Part shown: piece by piece, positions 1 to 10,788 of the stretch
Position numbering within the stretch: the stretch's first letter is position 1
Layout: each line of letters opens with the position of its first letter
Assembly: GCA_964057225.1 (NCBI GenBank)
Contig: OZ059900.1
Coordinates: 7,636,501 to 7,700,500, forward strand
Source of the DNA: Auanema rhodensis
Taxonomy: Eukaryota; Nematoda; Chromadorea; Rhabditida; Rhabditidae
Length of the DNA stretch: 64,000 nucleotides
Direction: 5' to 3'
The notes under the pieces: model-generated
Seen by the model: the letters and a program-made list of their open reading frames with translations, nothing else
Told to the model about the DNA's origin: nothing
Database searches by the model: none
Translations under genes and position numbers: made by a program

Positions 1-63
1 ATGTTGATATAGGTGTATTTTGCACGAATATCAAAACTGATTGAAATATGGGCCTTTTTATGC

Positions 64-147
64 TCAAAACGCCATATATTCAACGATTTTGGGTACAAAA
101 CATGTGAAAACTGTATGTTTTGATCAGACCCTTTGAGATATGGATTT
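64..147. repeat. Conserved core of the monomer (representative copy)
   Basis: Across 184 copies this 84-bp stretch shows almost only isolated or locally shared single-base changes, for example 66C in M15, M102 and M162, a C-to-A change in CAGACCC in M23, M27, M31, M47 and M52, and a CTGTATG to CGGTATG change in M152, M179 and M183. It contrasts with 148-275, where more than a dozen sites each have two common states. The core contains the palindromes ACATGT and TGATCA. A conserved block inside a satellite monomer can be a protein-binding site or can reflect chance in recent homogenisation; the sequence does not decide. I see no match to the CENP-B box pattern. Confidence 0.6.
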
Positions 148-148
148 G

Positions 149-154
149 GAATTC
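149..154. other. EcoRI site marking class F monomers
   Basis: A change to G at site 149 creates GAATTC. I count 13 such monomers, with sites starting at 149, 4673, 34949, 43995, 45039, 48170, 49910, 50258, 51302, 51998, 55826, 60002 and 61393. All carry T at site 193. Nine of the 13 lie between 43.9 and 61.4 kb, apart from the one at 55826 which belongs to a separate lineage shared with 4673 and 34949. The site is useful as a physical marker for the array. Confidence 0.85.
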
Positions 155-180
155 AGGATTCATAAACTTTGACTATTTTT

Positions 181-192
181 ACATATATATGT
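181..192. other. 12-bp perfect palindrome ACATATATATGT (representative copy)
   Basis: The sequence equals its own reverse complement and occurs at the same place in nearly every monomer. It sits directly after the 176-180 T-run. The palindrome is broken in M34, M41 and M55 (site 190 is A) and in M70 and M90 (TATGTG in place of TATATG). Short AT dyads can melt or extrude as cruciforms; a role here is inference only. Confidence 0.85.
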
Positions 193-206
193 TCAATTTT
201 AACCAC

Positions 207-227
207 TTTGGTCAAAAAGGACCGAAA
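207..227. other. Imperfect inverted repeat, stem GGTC/GACC (representative copy)
   Basis: GGTC at 210-213 pairs with GACC at 220-223 across a six-base loop, and TTT at 207-209 can pair with AAA at 225-227 if G224 bulges. Natural variants disturb it: 221C in class H (M4, M5, M7, M10) and 210A in M20, M24, M35, M42 and M56 each lose one stem pair. This gives no sign that the stem is kept by selection. Confidence 0.6.
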
Positions 228-696
228 ATATCAAGAATTATTGGTTTTTTGGGGTTTGAAGGGCATTTTGGCAAAATCAGTCAAACTTTTGATCTTAAGC
301 ATATTTTTTTCTTCTAAAACGACTAAATGTATGAAATACTGTCATAGAATGTTCATATAGGTGTATTTTGCACGAATATCAAAACTGATTGAAATATGGG
401 CCTTTTTATGTTCAAAACGCCATATATTCAACGATTTTGGGTACAAAACATGTGAAAACTGTATGTTTTGATCAGACCCTTTGAGATATGGATTTGAAAT
501 TCAGGATTCATAAACTTTGACTATTTTTACATATATATGTTCAATTTTAACCACTTTGGTCGAAAAGGACCGAAAATATCAAGAATTATTGGTTTTTTGG
601 GGATTGAAGGGCATTTTGGCAAAATCAGTCAAACTTTTGATCTTAAGCATATTTTTTTCTTCTAAAACGACTAAATGTATGAAATACTGTCATAGA

Positions 697-1740
697 ATGT
701 TCATATAGGTGTATTTTGCACGAATATCAAAACTGATTGAAATATGGGCCTTTTTATGTTCAAAACGCCATATATTCAACGATTTTGGGTACAAAACATG
801 TGAAAACTGTATGTTTTGATCAGACCCTTTGAGATATGGATTTGAAATTCAGGATTCATAAACTTTGACTATTTCTACATATATATGTCCAATTTTAACC
901 ACTTTGGTCAAAAAGGACCGAAAATATCAAGAATTATTGGTTTTTTGGGGTTTGAAGGGCATTTTGGCAAAATCAGTCAAACTTTTGATCTTAAGCATAT
1001 TTTTTTCTTCTAAAACGACTAAATGTATGAAATACTGTCAAAGAATGTTCATATAGGTGTATTTTGCACGAACATCAAAACTGATTGAAATATGGGCCTT
1101 TTTATGCTCAAAACGCCATATATTCAACGATTTTGGGTACAAAACATGTGAAAACTGTATGTTTTGATCAGACCCTTTGAGATATGGATTTGAAATTCAG
1201 GATTCATAAACTTTGACTATTTCTACATATATATGTCCAATTTTAACCACTTTGGTCAAAAAGGCCCGAAAATATCAAGAATTATTGGTTTTTTGGGGTT
1301 TGAAGGGCATTTTGGCAAAATCAGTCAAACTTTTGATCTTAAGCATATTTTTTTCTTCTAAAACGACTAAATGTATGAAATACTGTCAAAGAATGTTCAT
1401 ATAGGTGTATTTTGCACGAATATCAAAACTGATTGAAATATGGGCCTTTTTATGCTCAAAACGCCATATATTCAACGATTTTGGGTACAAAACATGTGAA
1501 AACTGTATGTTTTGATCAGACCCTTTGAGATATGGATTTGAAATTCAGGATTCATAAACTTTGACTATTTCTACATATATATGTCCAATTTTAACCACTT
1601 TGGTCAAAAAGGCCCGAAAATATCAAGAATTATTGGTTTTTTGGGGTTTGAAGGGCATTTTGGCAAAATCAGTCAAACTTTTGATCTTAAGCATATTTTT
1701 TTCTTCTAAAACGACTAAATGTATGAAATACTGTCATAGA
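697..1740. repeat. M3-M5: 179C units, two of class H
   Basis: M3 has 63T and 179C but keeps 221A. M4 and M5 carry both 179C and 221C. M4 also has a private change (GAACATC near site 30). M4 and M5 are the first of only four class H units in the window; the others are M7 and M10. Confidence 0.8.
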
Positions 1741-3828
1741 ATGTTCATATAGGTGTATTTTGCACGAATATCAAAACTGATTGAAATATGGGCCTTTTTA
1801 TGTTCAAAACGCCATATATTCAACGATTTTGGGTACAAAACATGTGAAAACTGTATGTTTTGATCAGACCCTTTGAGATATGGATTTGAAATTCAGGATT
1901 CATAAACTTTGACTATTTTTACATATATATGTCCAATTTTAACCACTTTGGTCAAAAAGGACCGAAAATATCAAGAATTATTGGTTTTTTGGGGATTGAA
2001 GGGCATTTTGGCAAAATCAGTCAAACTTTTGATCTTAAGCATATTTTTTTCTTCTAAAACGACTAAATGTATGAAATACTGTCAAAGAATGTTCATATAG
2101 GTGTATTTTGCACGAATATCAAAACTGATTGAAATATGGGCCTTTTTATGCTCAAAACGCCATATATTCAACGATTTTGGGTACAAAACATGTGAAAACT
2201 GTATGTTTTGATCAGACCCTTTGAGATATGGATTTGAAATTCAGGATTCATAAACTTTGACTATTTCTACATATATATGTCCAATTTTAACCACTTTGGT
2301 CAAAAAGGCCCGAAAATATCAAGAATTATTGGTTTTTTGGGGTTTGAAGGGCATTTTGGCAAAATCAGTCAAACTTTTGATCTTAAGCATATTTTTTTCT
2401 TCTAAAACGACTAAATGTATGAAATACTGTCAAAGAATGTTCATATAGGTGTATTTTGCACGAATATCAAAACTGATTGAAATATGGGCCTTTTTATGCT
2501 CAAAACGCCATATATTCAACGATTTTGGGTACAAAACATGTGAAAACTGTATGTTTTGATCAGACCCTTTGAGATATGGATTTGAAATTCAGGATTCATA
2601 AACTTTGACTATTTTTACATATATATGTCCAATTTTAACCACTTTGGTCGAAAAGGACCGAAAATATCAAGAATTATTGGTTTTTTGGGGATTGAAGGGC
2701 ATTTTGGCAAAATCAGTCAAACTTTTGATCTTAAGCATATTTTTTTCTTCTAAAACGACTAAATGTATGAAATACTGTCATAGAATGTTCATATAGGTGT
2801 ATTTTGCACGAATATCAAAACTGATTGAAATATGGGCCTTTTTATGTTCAAAACGCCATATATTCAACGATTTTGGGTACAAAACATGTGAAAACTGTAT
2901 GTTTTGATCAGACCCTTTGAGATATGGATTTGAAATTCAGGATTCATAAACTTTGACTATTTTTACATATATATGTCCAATTTTAACCACTTTGGTCAAA
3001 AAGGACCGAAAATATCAAGAATTATTGGTTTTTTGGGGATTGAAGGGCATTTTGGCAAAATCAGTCAAACTTTTGATCTTAAGCATATTTTTTTCTTCTA
3101 AAACGACTAAATGTATGAAATACTGTCAAAGAATGTTCATATAGGTGTATTTTGCACGAATATCAAAACTGATTGAAATATGGGCCTTTTTATGCTCAAA
3201 ACGCCATATATTCAACGATTTTGGGTACAAAACATGTGAAAACTGTATGTTTTGATCAGACCCTTTGAGATATGGATTTGAAATTCAGGATTCATAAACT
3301 TTGACTATTTCTACATATATATGTCCAATTTTAACCACTTTGGTCAAAAAGGCCCGAAAATATCAAGAATTATTGGTTTTTTGGGGTTTGAAGGGCATTT
3401 TGGCAAAATCAGTCAAACTTTTGATCTTAAGCATATTTTTTTCTTCTAAAACGACTAAATGTATGAAATACTGTCAAAGAATGTTCATATAGGTGTATTT
3501 TGCACGAATATCAAAACTGATTGAAATATGGGCCTTTTTATGCTCAAAACGCCATATATTCAACGATTTTGGGTACAAAACATGTGAAAACTGTATGTTT
3601 TGATCAGACCCTTTGAGATATGGATTTGAAATTCAGGATTCATAAACTTTGACTATTTTTACATATATATGTCCAATTTTAACCACTTTGGTCGAAAAGG
3701 ACCGAAAATATCAAGAATTATTGGTTTTTTGGGGATTGAAGGGCATTTTGGCAAAATCAGTCAAACTTTTGATCTTAAGCATATTTTTTTCTTCTAAAAC
3801 GACTAAATGTATGAAATACTGTCATAGA
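1741..3828. repeat. 3-monomer higher-order repeat, two copies (M6-M8, M9-M11)
   Basis: M6 and M9 share 63T, 214A, 255A and 345A. M7 and M10 share 63C, 179C, 221C and 345A. M8 and M11 share 63C, 214G, 255A and 345T. The order repeats exactly with a spacing of 1,044 bp (1741 and 2785). This is the shortest higher-order period in the window and the only one built with class H. Confidence 0.88.
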
Positions 3829-4524
3829 ATGTTCATATAGGTGTATTTTGCACGAATATCAAAACTGATTGAAATATGGGCCTTTTTATGCTCAAAACGC
3901 CATATATTCAACGATTTTGGGTACAAAACATGTGAAAACTGTATGTTTTGATCAGACCCTTTGAGATATGGATTTGAAATTCAGGATTCATAAACTTTGA
4001 CTATTTTTACATATATATGTTCAATTTTAACCACTTTGGTCAAAAAGGACCGAAAATATCAAGAATTATTGGTTTTTTGGGGTTTGAAGGGCATTTTGGC
4101 AAAATCAGTCAAACTTTTGAGCTTAAGCATATTTTTTTCTTCTAAAACGACTAAATGTATGAAATACTGTCAAAGAATGTTCATATAGGTGTATTTTGCA
4201 CGAATATCAAAACTGATTGAAATATGGGCCTTTTTATGCTCAAAACGCCATATATTCAACGATTTTGGGTACAAAACATGTGAAAACTGTATGTTTTGAT
4301 CAGACCCTTTGAGATATGGATTTGAAATTCAGGATTCATAAACTTTGACTATTTTTACATATATATGTTCAATTGTAACCACTTTGGTCAAAAAGGACCG
4401 AAAATATCAAGAATTATTGGTTTTTTGGGGTTTGAAGGGCATTTTGGCTAAATCAGTCAAACTTTTGATCTTAAGCATATTTTTTTCTTCTAAAACGACT
4501 AAATGTATGAAATACTGTCATAGA
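3829..4524. repeat. M12-M13: class G units
   Basis: Both have 193T. M12 has a private GAGCTT change near site 292. M13 has AATTGTAAC near site 200 and 273T, and the next unit starts with 6G. M136 and M141, more than 42 kb away, have the same combination and are also followed by 6G. Confidence 0.8.
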
Positions 4525-5220
4525 ATGTTGATATAGGTGTATTTTGCACGAATATCAAAACTGATTGAAATATGGGCCTTTTTATGCTCAAAACGCCATA
4601 TATTCAACGATTTTGGGTACAAAACATGTGAAAACTGTATGTTTTGATCAGACCCTTTGAGATATGGATTTGGAATTCAGGATTCATAAACTTTGACTAT
4701 TTTTACATATATATGTTCAATTTTAACCACTTTGGTCAAAAAGGACCGAAAATATCAAGAATTATTGGTTTTTTGGGGTTTGAAGGGCATTTTGGCAAAA
4801 TCAGTCAAACTTTTGATCTTAAGCATATTTTTTTCTTCTAAAACGACTAAATGTATGAAATACTGTCATAGATTGTTCATATAGGTGTATTTTGCACGAA
4901 TATCAAAACTGATTGAAATATGGGCCTTTTTATGCTCCAAACGCCATATATTCAACGATTTTGGGTACAAAACATGTGAAAACTGTATGTTTTGATCAGA
5001 CCCTTTGAGATATGGATTTGAAATTCAGGATTCATAAACTTTGACTATTATTACATATATATGTCCAATTTTAACCACTTTGGTCAAAAAGGACCGAAAA
5101 TATCAAGAATTATTGGTTTTTTGGGGTTTAAAGGCCATTTTGGCTAAATCAGTCAAACTTTTGATCTTAAGCATATTTTTTTCTTCTAAAACGACTAAAT
5201 GTATGAAATACTGTCATAGA
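4525..5220. repeat. M14-M15: marked pair, first of three in the window
   Basis: M14 is class F with 6G. M15 has three rare changes: T at site 1 (GATTGTTC across the junction), C at site 66 (CTCCAAAC) and A at site 178 (CTATTATT). The same pair recurs at 34801-35496 and 55678-56373. M15 also has private AAAGGCC near site 262 and 273T, which the other two copies lack. Confidence 0.85.
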
Positions 5221-8200
5221 ATGTTCATATAGGTGTATTTTGCACGAATATCAAAACTGATTGAAATATGGGCCTTTTTATGCTCAAAACGCCATATATT
5301 CAACGATTTTGGGTACAAAACATGTGAAAACTGTATGTTTTGATCAGACCCTTTGAGATATGGATTTGAAATTCAGGATTCATAAACTTCGACTATTTCT
5401 ACATATATATGTTCAATTTTAACCACTTTGGTCAAAAAGGACCGAAAATATCAAGAATTATTGGTTTTTTGGGGTTTGAAGGGCATTTTGGCAAAATCAG
5501 TCAAACTTTTGATCTTAAGCATATTTTTTTCTTCTAAAACGACTAAATGTATGAAATACTGTCATAGAATGTTCATATAGGTGTATTTTGCACGAATATC
5601 AAAACTGATTGAAATATGGGCCTTTTTATGCTCAAAACGCCATATATTCAACGATTTTGGGTACAAAACATGTGAAAACTGTATGTTTTGATCAGACCCT
5701 TTGAGATATGGATTTGAAATTCAGGATTCATAAACTTTGACTATTTTTACATATATATGTCCAATTTTAACCACTTTGGTCAAAAAGGACCGAAAATATC
5801 AAGAATTATTGGTTTTTTGGGGTTTGAAGGGCATTTTGGCTAAATCAGTCAAACTTTTGATCTTAAGCATATTTTTTTCTTCAAAAACGACTAAATGTAT
5901 GAAATACTGTCAAAGAATGTTCATATAGGTGTATTTTGCACGAATATCAAAACTGATTGAAATATGGGCCTTTTTATGCTCAAAACGCCATATATTCAAC
6001 GATTTTGGGTACAAAACATGTGAAAACTGTATGTTTTGATCAGACCCTTTGAGATATGGATTTAAAATTCAGGATTCATAAAATTCGACTATTTTTACAT
6101 ATATATGTCCAATTTTAACCACTTTGGTCAAAAAGGACCGAAAATATCAAGAATTATTGGTTTTTTGGGGTTTGAACGGCATTTTGGCAAAATCAGTCAA
6201 ACTTTTGATCTTAAGCATATTTTTTTCTTCTAAAACGACTAAATGTATGAAATACTGTCATAGAATGTTCATATAGGTGTATTTTGCACGAATATCAAAA
6301 CTGATTGAAATATGGGCCTTTTTATGCTCAAAACGCCATATATTCAACGATTTTGGGTACAAAACATGTGAAAACTGTATGTTTTGATCAGACCCTTTGA
6401 GATATGGATTTGAAATTCAGGATTTATAAACTTTGACTATTTTCACATATATATGTCCAATTTTAACCACTTTGGTCAAAAAGGACCGAAAATATCAAGA
6501 ATTATTGGTTTTTTGGGGTTTGAAGGGCATTTTGGCTAAATCAGTCAAACTTTTGATCTTAAGCATATTTTTTTCTTCTAAAACGACTAAATGTATGAAA
6601 TACTGTCAAAGAATGTTCATATAGGTGTATTTTGCACGAATATCAAAACTGATTGAAATATGGGCCTTTTTATGCTCAAAACGCCATATATTCAACGATT
6701 TTGGGTACAAAACATGTGAAAACTGTATGTTTTGATCAGACCCTTTGAGATATGGATTTGAAATTCAGGATTCATAAACTTTGACTATTTTCACATATAT
6801 ATGTCCAATTTTAACCACTTTAGTCAAAAAGGACCGAAAATATCAAGAATTATTGGTTTTTTGGGGTTTGAAGGGCATTTTGGCAAAATCAGTCAAACTT
6901 TTGATCTTAAGCATATTTTTTTCTTCTAAAACGACTAAATGTATGAAATACTGTCATAGAATGTTCATATAGGTGTATTTTGCACGAATATCAAAACTGA
7001 TTGAAATATGGGCCTTTTTATGCTCAAAACGCCATATATTCAACGATTTTGGGTACAAAACATGTGAAAACTGTATGTTTTGATCAGACCCTTTGAGATA
7101 TGGATTTGAAATTCAGGATTCATAAACTTCGACTATTTCTACATATATATGTCCAATTTTAACCACTTTGGTCAAAAAGGACCGAAAATATCAAGAATTA
7201 TTGGTTTTTTGGGGTTTGAAGGGCATTTTGGCAAAATCAGTCAAACTTTTGATCTTAAGCATATTTTTTTCTTCTAAAACGACTAAATGTATGAAATACT
7301 GTCAAAGAATGTTCATATAGGTGTATTTTGCACGAATATCAAAACTGATTGAAATATGGGCCTTTTTATGCTCAAAACGCCATATATTCAACGATTTTGG
7401 GTACAAAACATGTGAAAACTGTATGTTTTGATCAGACCCTTTGAGATATGGATTTGAAATTCAGGATTCATAAAATTCGACTATTTTTACATATATATGT
7501 CCAATTTTAACCACTTTGGTCAAAAAGGACCGAAAATATCAAGAATTATTGGTTTTTTGGGGTTTGAAGGGCATTTTGGCAAAATCAGTCAAACTTTTGA
7601 TCTTAAGCATATTTTTTTCTTCTAAAACGACTAAATGTATGAAATACTGTCATAGAATGTTCATATAGGTGTATTTTGCACGAATATCAAAACTGATTGA
7701 AATATGGGCCTTTTTATGCTCAAAACGCCATATATTCAACGATTTTGGGTACAAAACATGTGAAAACTGTATGTTTTGATCAGAACCTTTGAGATATGGA
7801 TTTGAAATTCAGGATTCATAAACTTCGACTATTTCTACATATATATGTCCAATTTTAACCACTTTGGTCAAAAAGGACCGAAAATATCAAGAATTATTGG
7901 TTTTTTGGGGTTTGAAGGGCATTTTGGCTAAATCAGTCAAACTTTTGATCTTAAGCATATTTTTTTCTTCTAAAACGACTAAATGAATGAAATACTGTCA
8001 AAGAATGTTCATATAGGTGTATTTTGCACGAATATCAAAACTGATTGAAATATGGGCCTTTTTATGCTCAAAACGCCATATATTCAACGATTTTGGGTAC
8101 AAAACATGTGAAAACTGTATGTTTTGATCAGACCCTTTGAGATATGGATTTGAAATTCAGGATTCATAAACTTTGACTATTTTCACATATATATGTCCAA

Positions 8201-8700
8201 TTTTAACCACTTTAGTCAAAAAGGACCGAAAATATCAAGAATTATTGGTTTTTTGGGGTTTGAAGGGCATTTTGGCAAAATCAGTCAAACTTTTGATCTT
8301 AAGCATATTTTTTTCTTCTAAAACGACTAAATGTATGAAATACTGTCATAGAATGTTCATATAGGTGTATTTTGCACGAATATCAAAACTGATTGAAATA
8401 TGGGCCTTTTTATGCTCAAAACGCCATATATTCAACGATTTTGGGTACAAAACATGTGAAAACTGTATGTTTTGATCAGACCCTTTGAGATATGGATTTG
8501 AAATTCAGGATTCATAAACTTTGACTATTTTTACATATATATGTTCAATTTTAACCACTTTGGTCAAAAAGGACCGAAAATATCAAGAATTATTGGTTTT
8601 TTGGGGTTTGAAGGGCATTTTGGCAAAATCAGTCAAACTTTTGATCTTAAGCATATTTTTTTCTTCTAAAACGACTAAATGTATGAAATACTGTCATAGA
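5221..8700. repeat. M16-M25: mixed classes, first A and D units
   Basis: Order: M16 C with 193T, M17 B, M18 A, M19 D, M20 D with 210A, M21 C, M22 A', M23 C with 273T, M24 D with 210A, M25 G. M18 at 5917 is the first class A monomer; none occurs in the first 17 units. Private changes are TCTTCAAAAAC in M17, GAACGGC in M18, GATTTATAAA in M19 and AAATGAATG in M23. No exact higher-order period is obvious, although a D unit with 210A recurs after four monomers. Confidence 0.75.
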
Positions 8701-10788
8701 ATGTTCATATAGGTGTATTTTGCACGAATATCAAAACTGATTGAAATATGGGCCTTTTTATGCTCAAAACGCCATATATTCAACGATTTTGGGTACAAAA
8801 CATGTGAAAACTGTATGTTTTGATCAGACCCTTTGAGATATGGATTTGAAATTCAGGATTCATAAAATTCGACTATTTTTACATATATATGTCCAATTTT
8901 AACCACTTTGGTCAAAAAGGACCGAAAATATCAAGAATTATTGGTTTTTTGGGGTTTGAAGGGCATTTTGGCAAAATCAGTCAAACTTTTGATCTTAAGC
9001 ATATTTTTTTCTTCTAAAACGACTAAATGTATGAAATACTGTCATAGAATGTTCATATAGGTGTATTTTGCACGAATATCAAAACTGATTGAAATATGGG
9101 CCTTTTTATGCTCAAAACGCCATATATTCAACGATTTTGGGTACAAAACATGTGAAAACTGTATGTTTTGATCAGAACCTTTGAGATATGGATTTGAAAT
9201 TCAGGACTCATAAACTTTGACTATTTTTACATATATATGTCCAATTTCAACCACTTTGGTCAAAAAGGACCGAAAATATCAAGAATTATTGGTTTTTTGG
9301 GGTTTAAAGGGCATTTTGGCTGAATCAGTCAAACTTTTGATCTTAAGCATATTTTTTTCTTCTAAAACGACTAAATGTATGAAATACTGTCAAAGAATGT
9401 TCATATAGGTGTATTTTGCACGAATATCAAAACTGATTGAAATATGGGCCTTTTTATGCTCAAAACGCCATATATTCAACGATTTTGGGTACAAAACATG
9501 TGAAAACTGTATGTTTTGATCAGACCCTTTGAGATATGGATTTGAAATTCAGGATTCATAAAATTCGACTATTTTTACATATATATGTCCAATTTTAACC
9601 ACTTTGGTCAAAAAGGACCGAAAATATCAAGAATTATTGGTTTTTTGGGGTTTGAAGGGCATTTTGGCAAAATCAGTCAAACTTTTGATCTTAAGCATAT
9701 TTTTTTCTTCTAAAACGACTAAATGTATGAAATACTGTCATAGAATGTTCATATAGGTGTATTTTGCACGAATATCAAAACTGATTGAAATATGGGCCTT
9801 TTTATGCTCAAAACGCCATATATTCAACGATTTTGGGTACAAAACATGTGAAAACTGTATGTTTTGATCAGACCCTTTGAGATATGGATTTGAAATTCAG
9901 GACTCATAAACTTTGACTATTTTTACATATATATGTCCAATTTCAACCACTTTGGTCAAAAAGGACCGAAAATATCAAGAATTATTGGTTTTTTGGGGTT
10001 TAAAGGGCATTTTGGCTGAATCAGTCAAACTTTTGATCTTAAGCATATTTTTTTCTTCTAAAACGACTAAATGTATGAAATACTGTCAAAGAATGTTCAT
10101 ATAGGTGTATTTTGCACGAATATCAAAACTGATTGAAATATGGGCCTTTTTATGCTCAAAACGCCATATATTCAACGATTTTGGGTACAAAACATGTGAA
10201 AACTGTATGTTTTGATCAGACCCTTTGAGATATGGATTTGAAATTCAGGATTCATAAAATTCGACTATTTTTACATATATATGTCCAATTTTAACCACTT
10301 TGGTCAAAAAGGACCGAAAATATCAAGAATTATTGGTTTTTTGGGGTTTGAAGGGCATTTTGGCAAAATCAGTCAAACTTTTGATCTTAAGCATATTTTT
10401 TTCTTCTAAAACGACTAAATGTATGAAATACTGTCATAGAATGTTCATATAGGTGTATTTTGCACGAATATCAAAACTGATTGAAATATGGGCCTTTTTA
10501 TGCTCAAAACGCCATATATTCAACGATTTTGGGTACAAAACATGTGAAAACTGTATGTTTTGATCAGAACCTTTGAGATATGGATTTGAAATTCAGGATT
10601 CATAAACTTCGACTATTTCTACATATATATGTCCAATTTTAACCACTTTGGTCAAAAAGGACCGAAAATATCAAGAATTATTGGTTTTTTGGGGTTTAAA
10701 GGGCATTTTGGCTGAATCAGTCAAACTTTTGATCTTAAGCATATTTTTTTCTTCTAAAACGACTAAATGTATGAAATACTGTCAAAGA
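8701..10788. repeat. M26-M31: dimeric alternation of A' and tail-TG units
   Basis: M26, M28 and M30 are A' (148G with ATTC at 167-170). M27, M29 and M31 carry 258A, 273T, 274G and 345A. M27 and M29 also share AGGACTCAT near site 155 and TTTCAACC near site 198; M31 instead is class C on its left side. The local period is thus 696 bp. The block is matched by M46-M52 about 7 kb downstream. Confidence 0.82.

Larger units (their letters stand above)
1..348. repeat. Reference monomer M1 and class key
   Basis: Site numbers used in all entries are the coordinates in this unit. It has about 30% GC and five CpG. T-runs lie at 56-60, 176-180, 245-250 and 304-310. Recurrent variable sites are 6 (C/G), 63 (C/T), 148 (G/A), 149 (A/G), 167 (C/A), 170 (T/C), 178 (T/A), 179 (T/C), 180 (T/C), 193 (T/C), 210 (G/A), 214 (A/G), 221 (A/C), 240 (A/G), 255 (T/A), 258 (G/A), 263 (G/A), 273 (A/T), 274 (A/G) and 345 (T/A). 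M1 itself is class F with 6G, as is M14, which suggests that the unit before the window ended like M13. The cut point is arbitrary; a tandem array has no natural start. Confidence 0.95.
1..696. repeat. M1-M2: class F then class E unit
   Basis: M1 is class F with 6G. M2 has 63T, 193T, 214G and 255A; the E pair otherwise usually goes with 193C, so M2 looks like an F/G-type middle with an E-type right part. No other content. Confidence 0.8.

Noticed and set aside
1-348. A CENP-B box in the monomer.
   Set aside because: I looked for TTCG followed at the right distance by CGGG; TTCGAC occurs in A and C units, but no CGGG follows and no other part of the box fits.
1-348. The monomer as a retrotransposon LTR, tRNA-derived SINE or rDNA spacer.
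   Set aside because: No terminal TG/CA inverted ends with target duplications, no box A/box B promoter pattern, no poly-A end and no rRNA sequence is seen; units abut without target-site duplications.
1-348. TATA-like stretches and T-runs as promoters or terminators.
   Set aside because: These are expected by chance in DNA with 30% GC and recur once per monomer with no gene to serve. Transcription of the satellite is possible but not shown.
169-360. A 63-codon open frame starting at TTG recurs in most monomers in the same frame.
   Set aside because: The frame is kept because 348 is divisible by three. It lacks an ATG, follows an in-frame TAA, and variants within it change amino acids (P/S, D/A, H/Q, K/E) as freely as silent ones. 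No signal of a gene family is visible.
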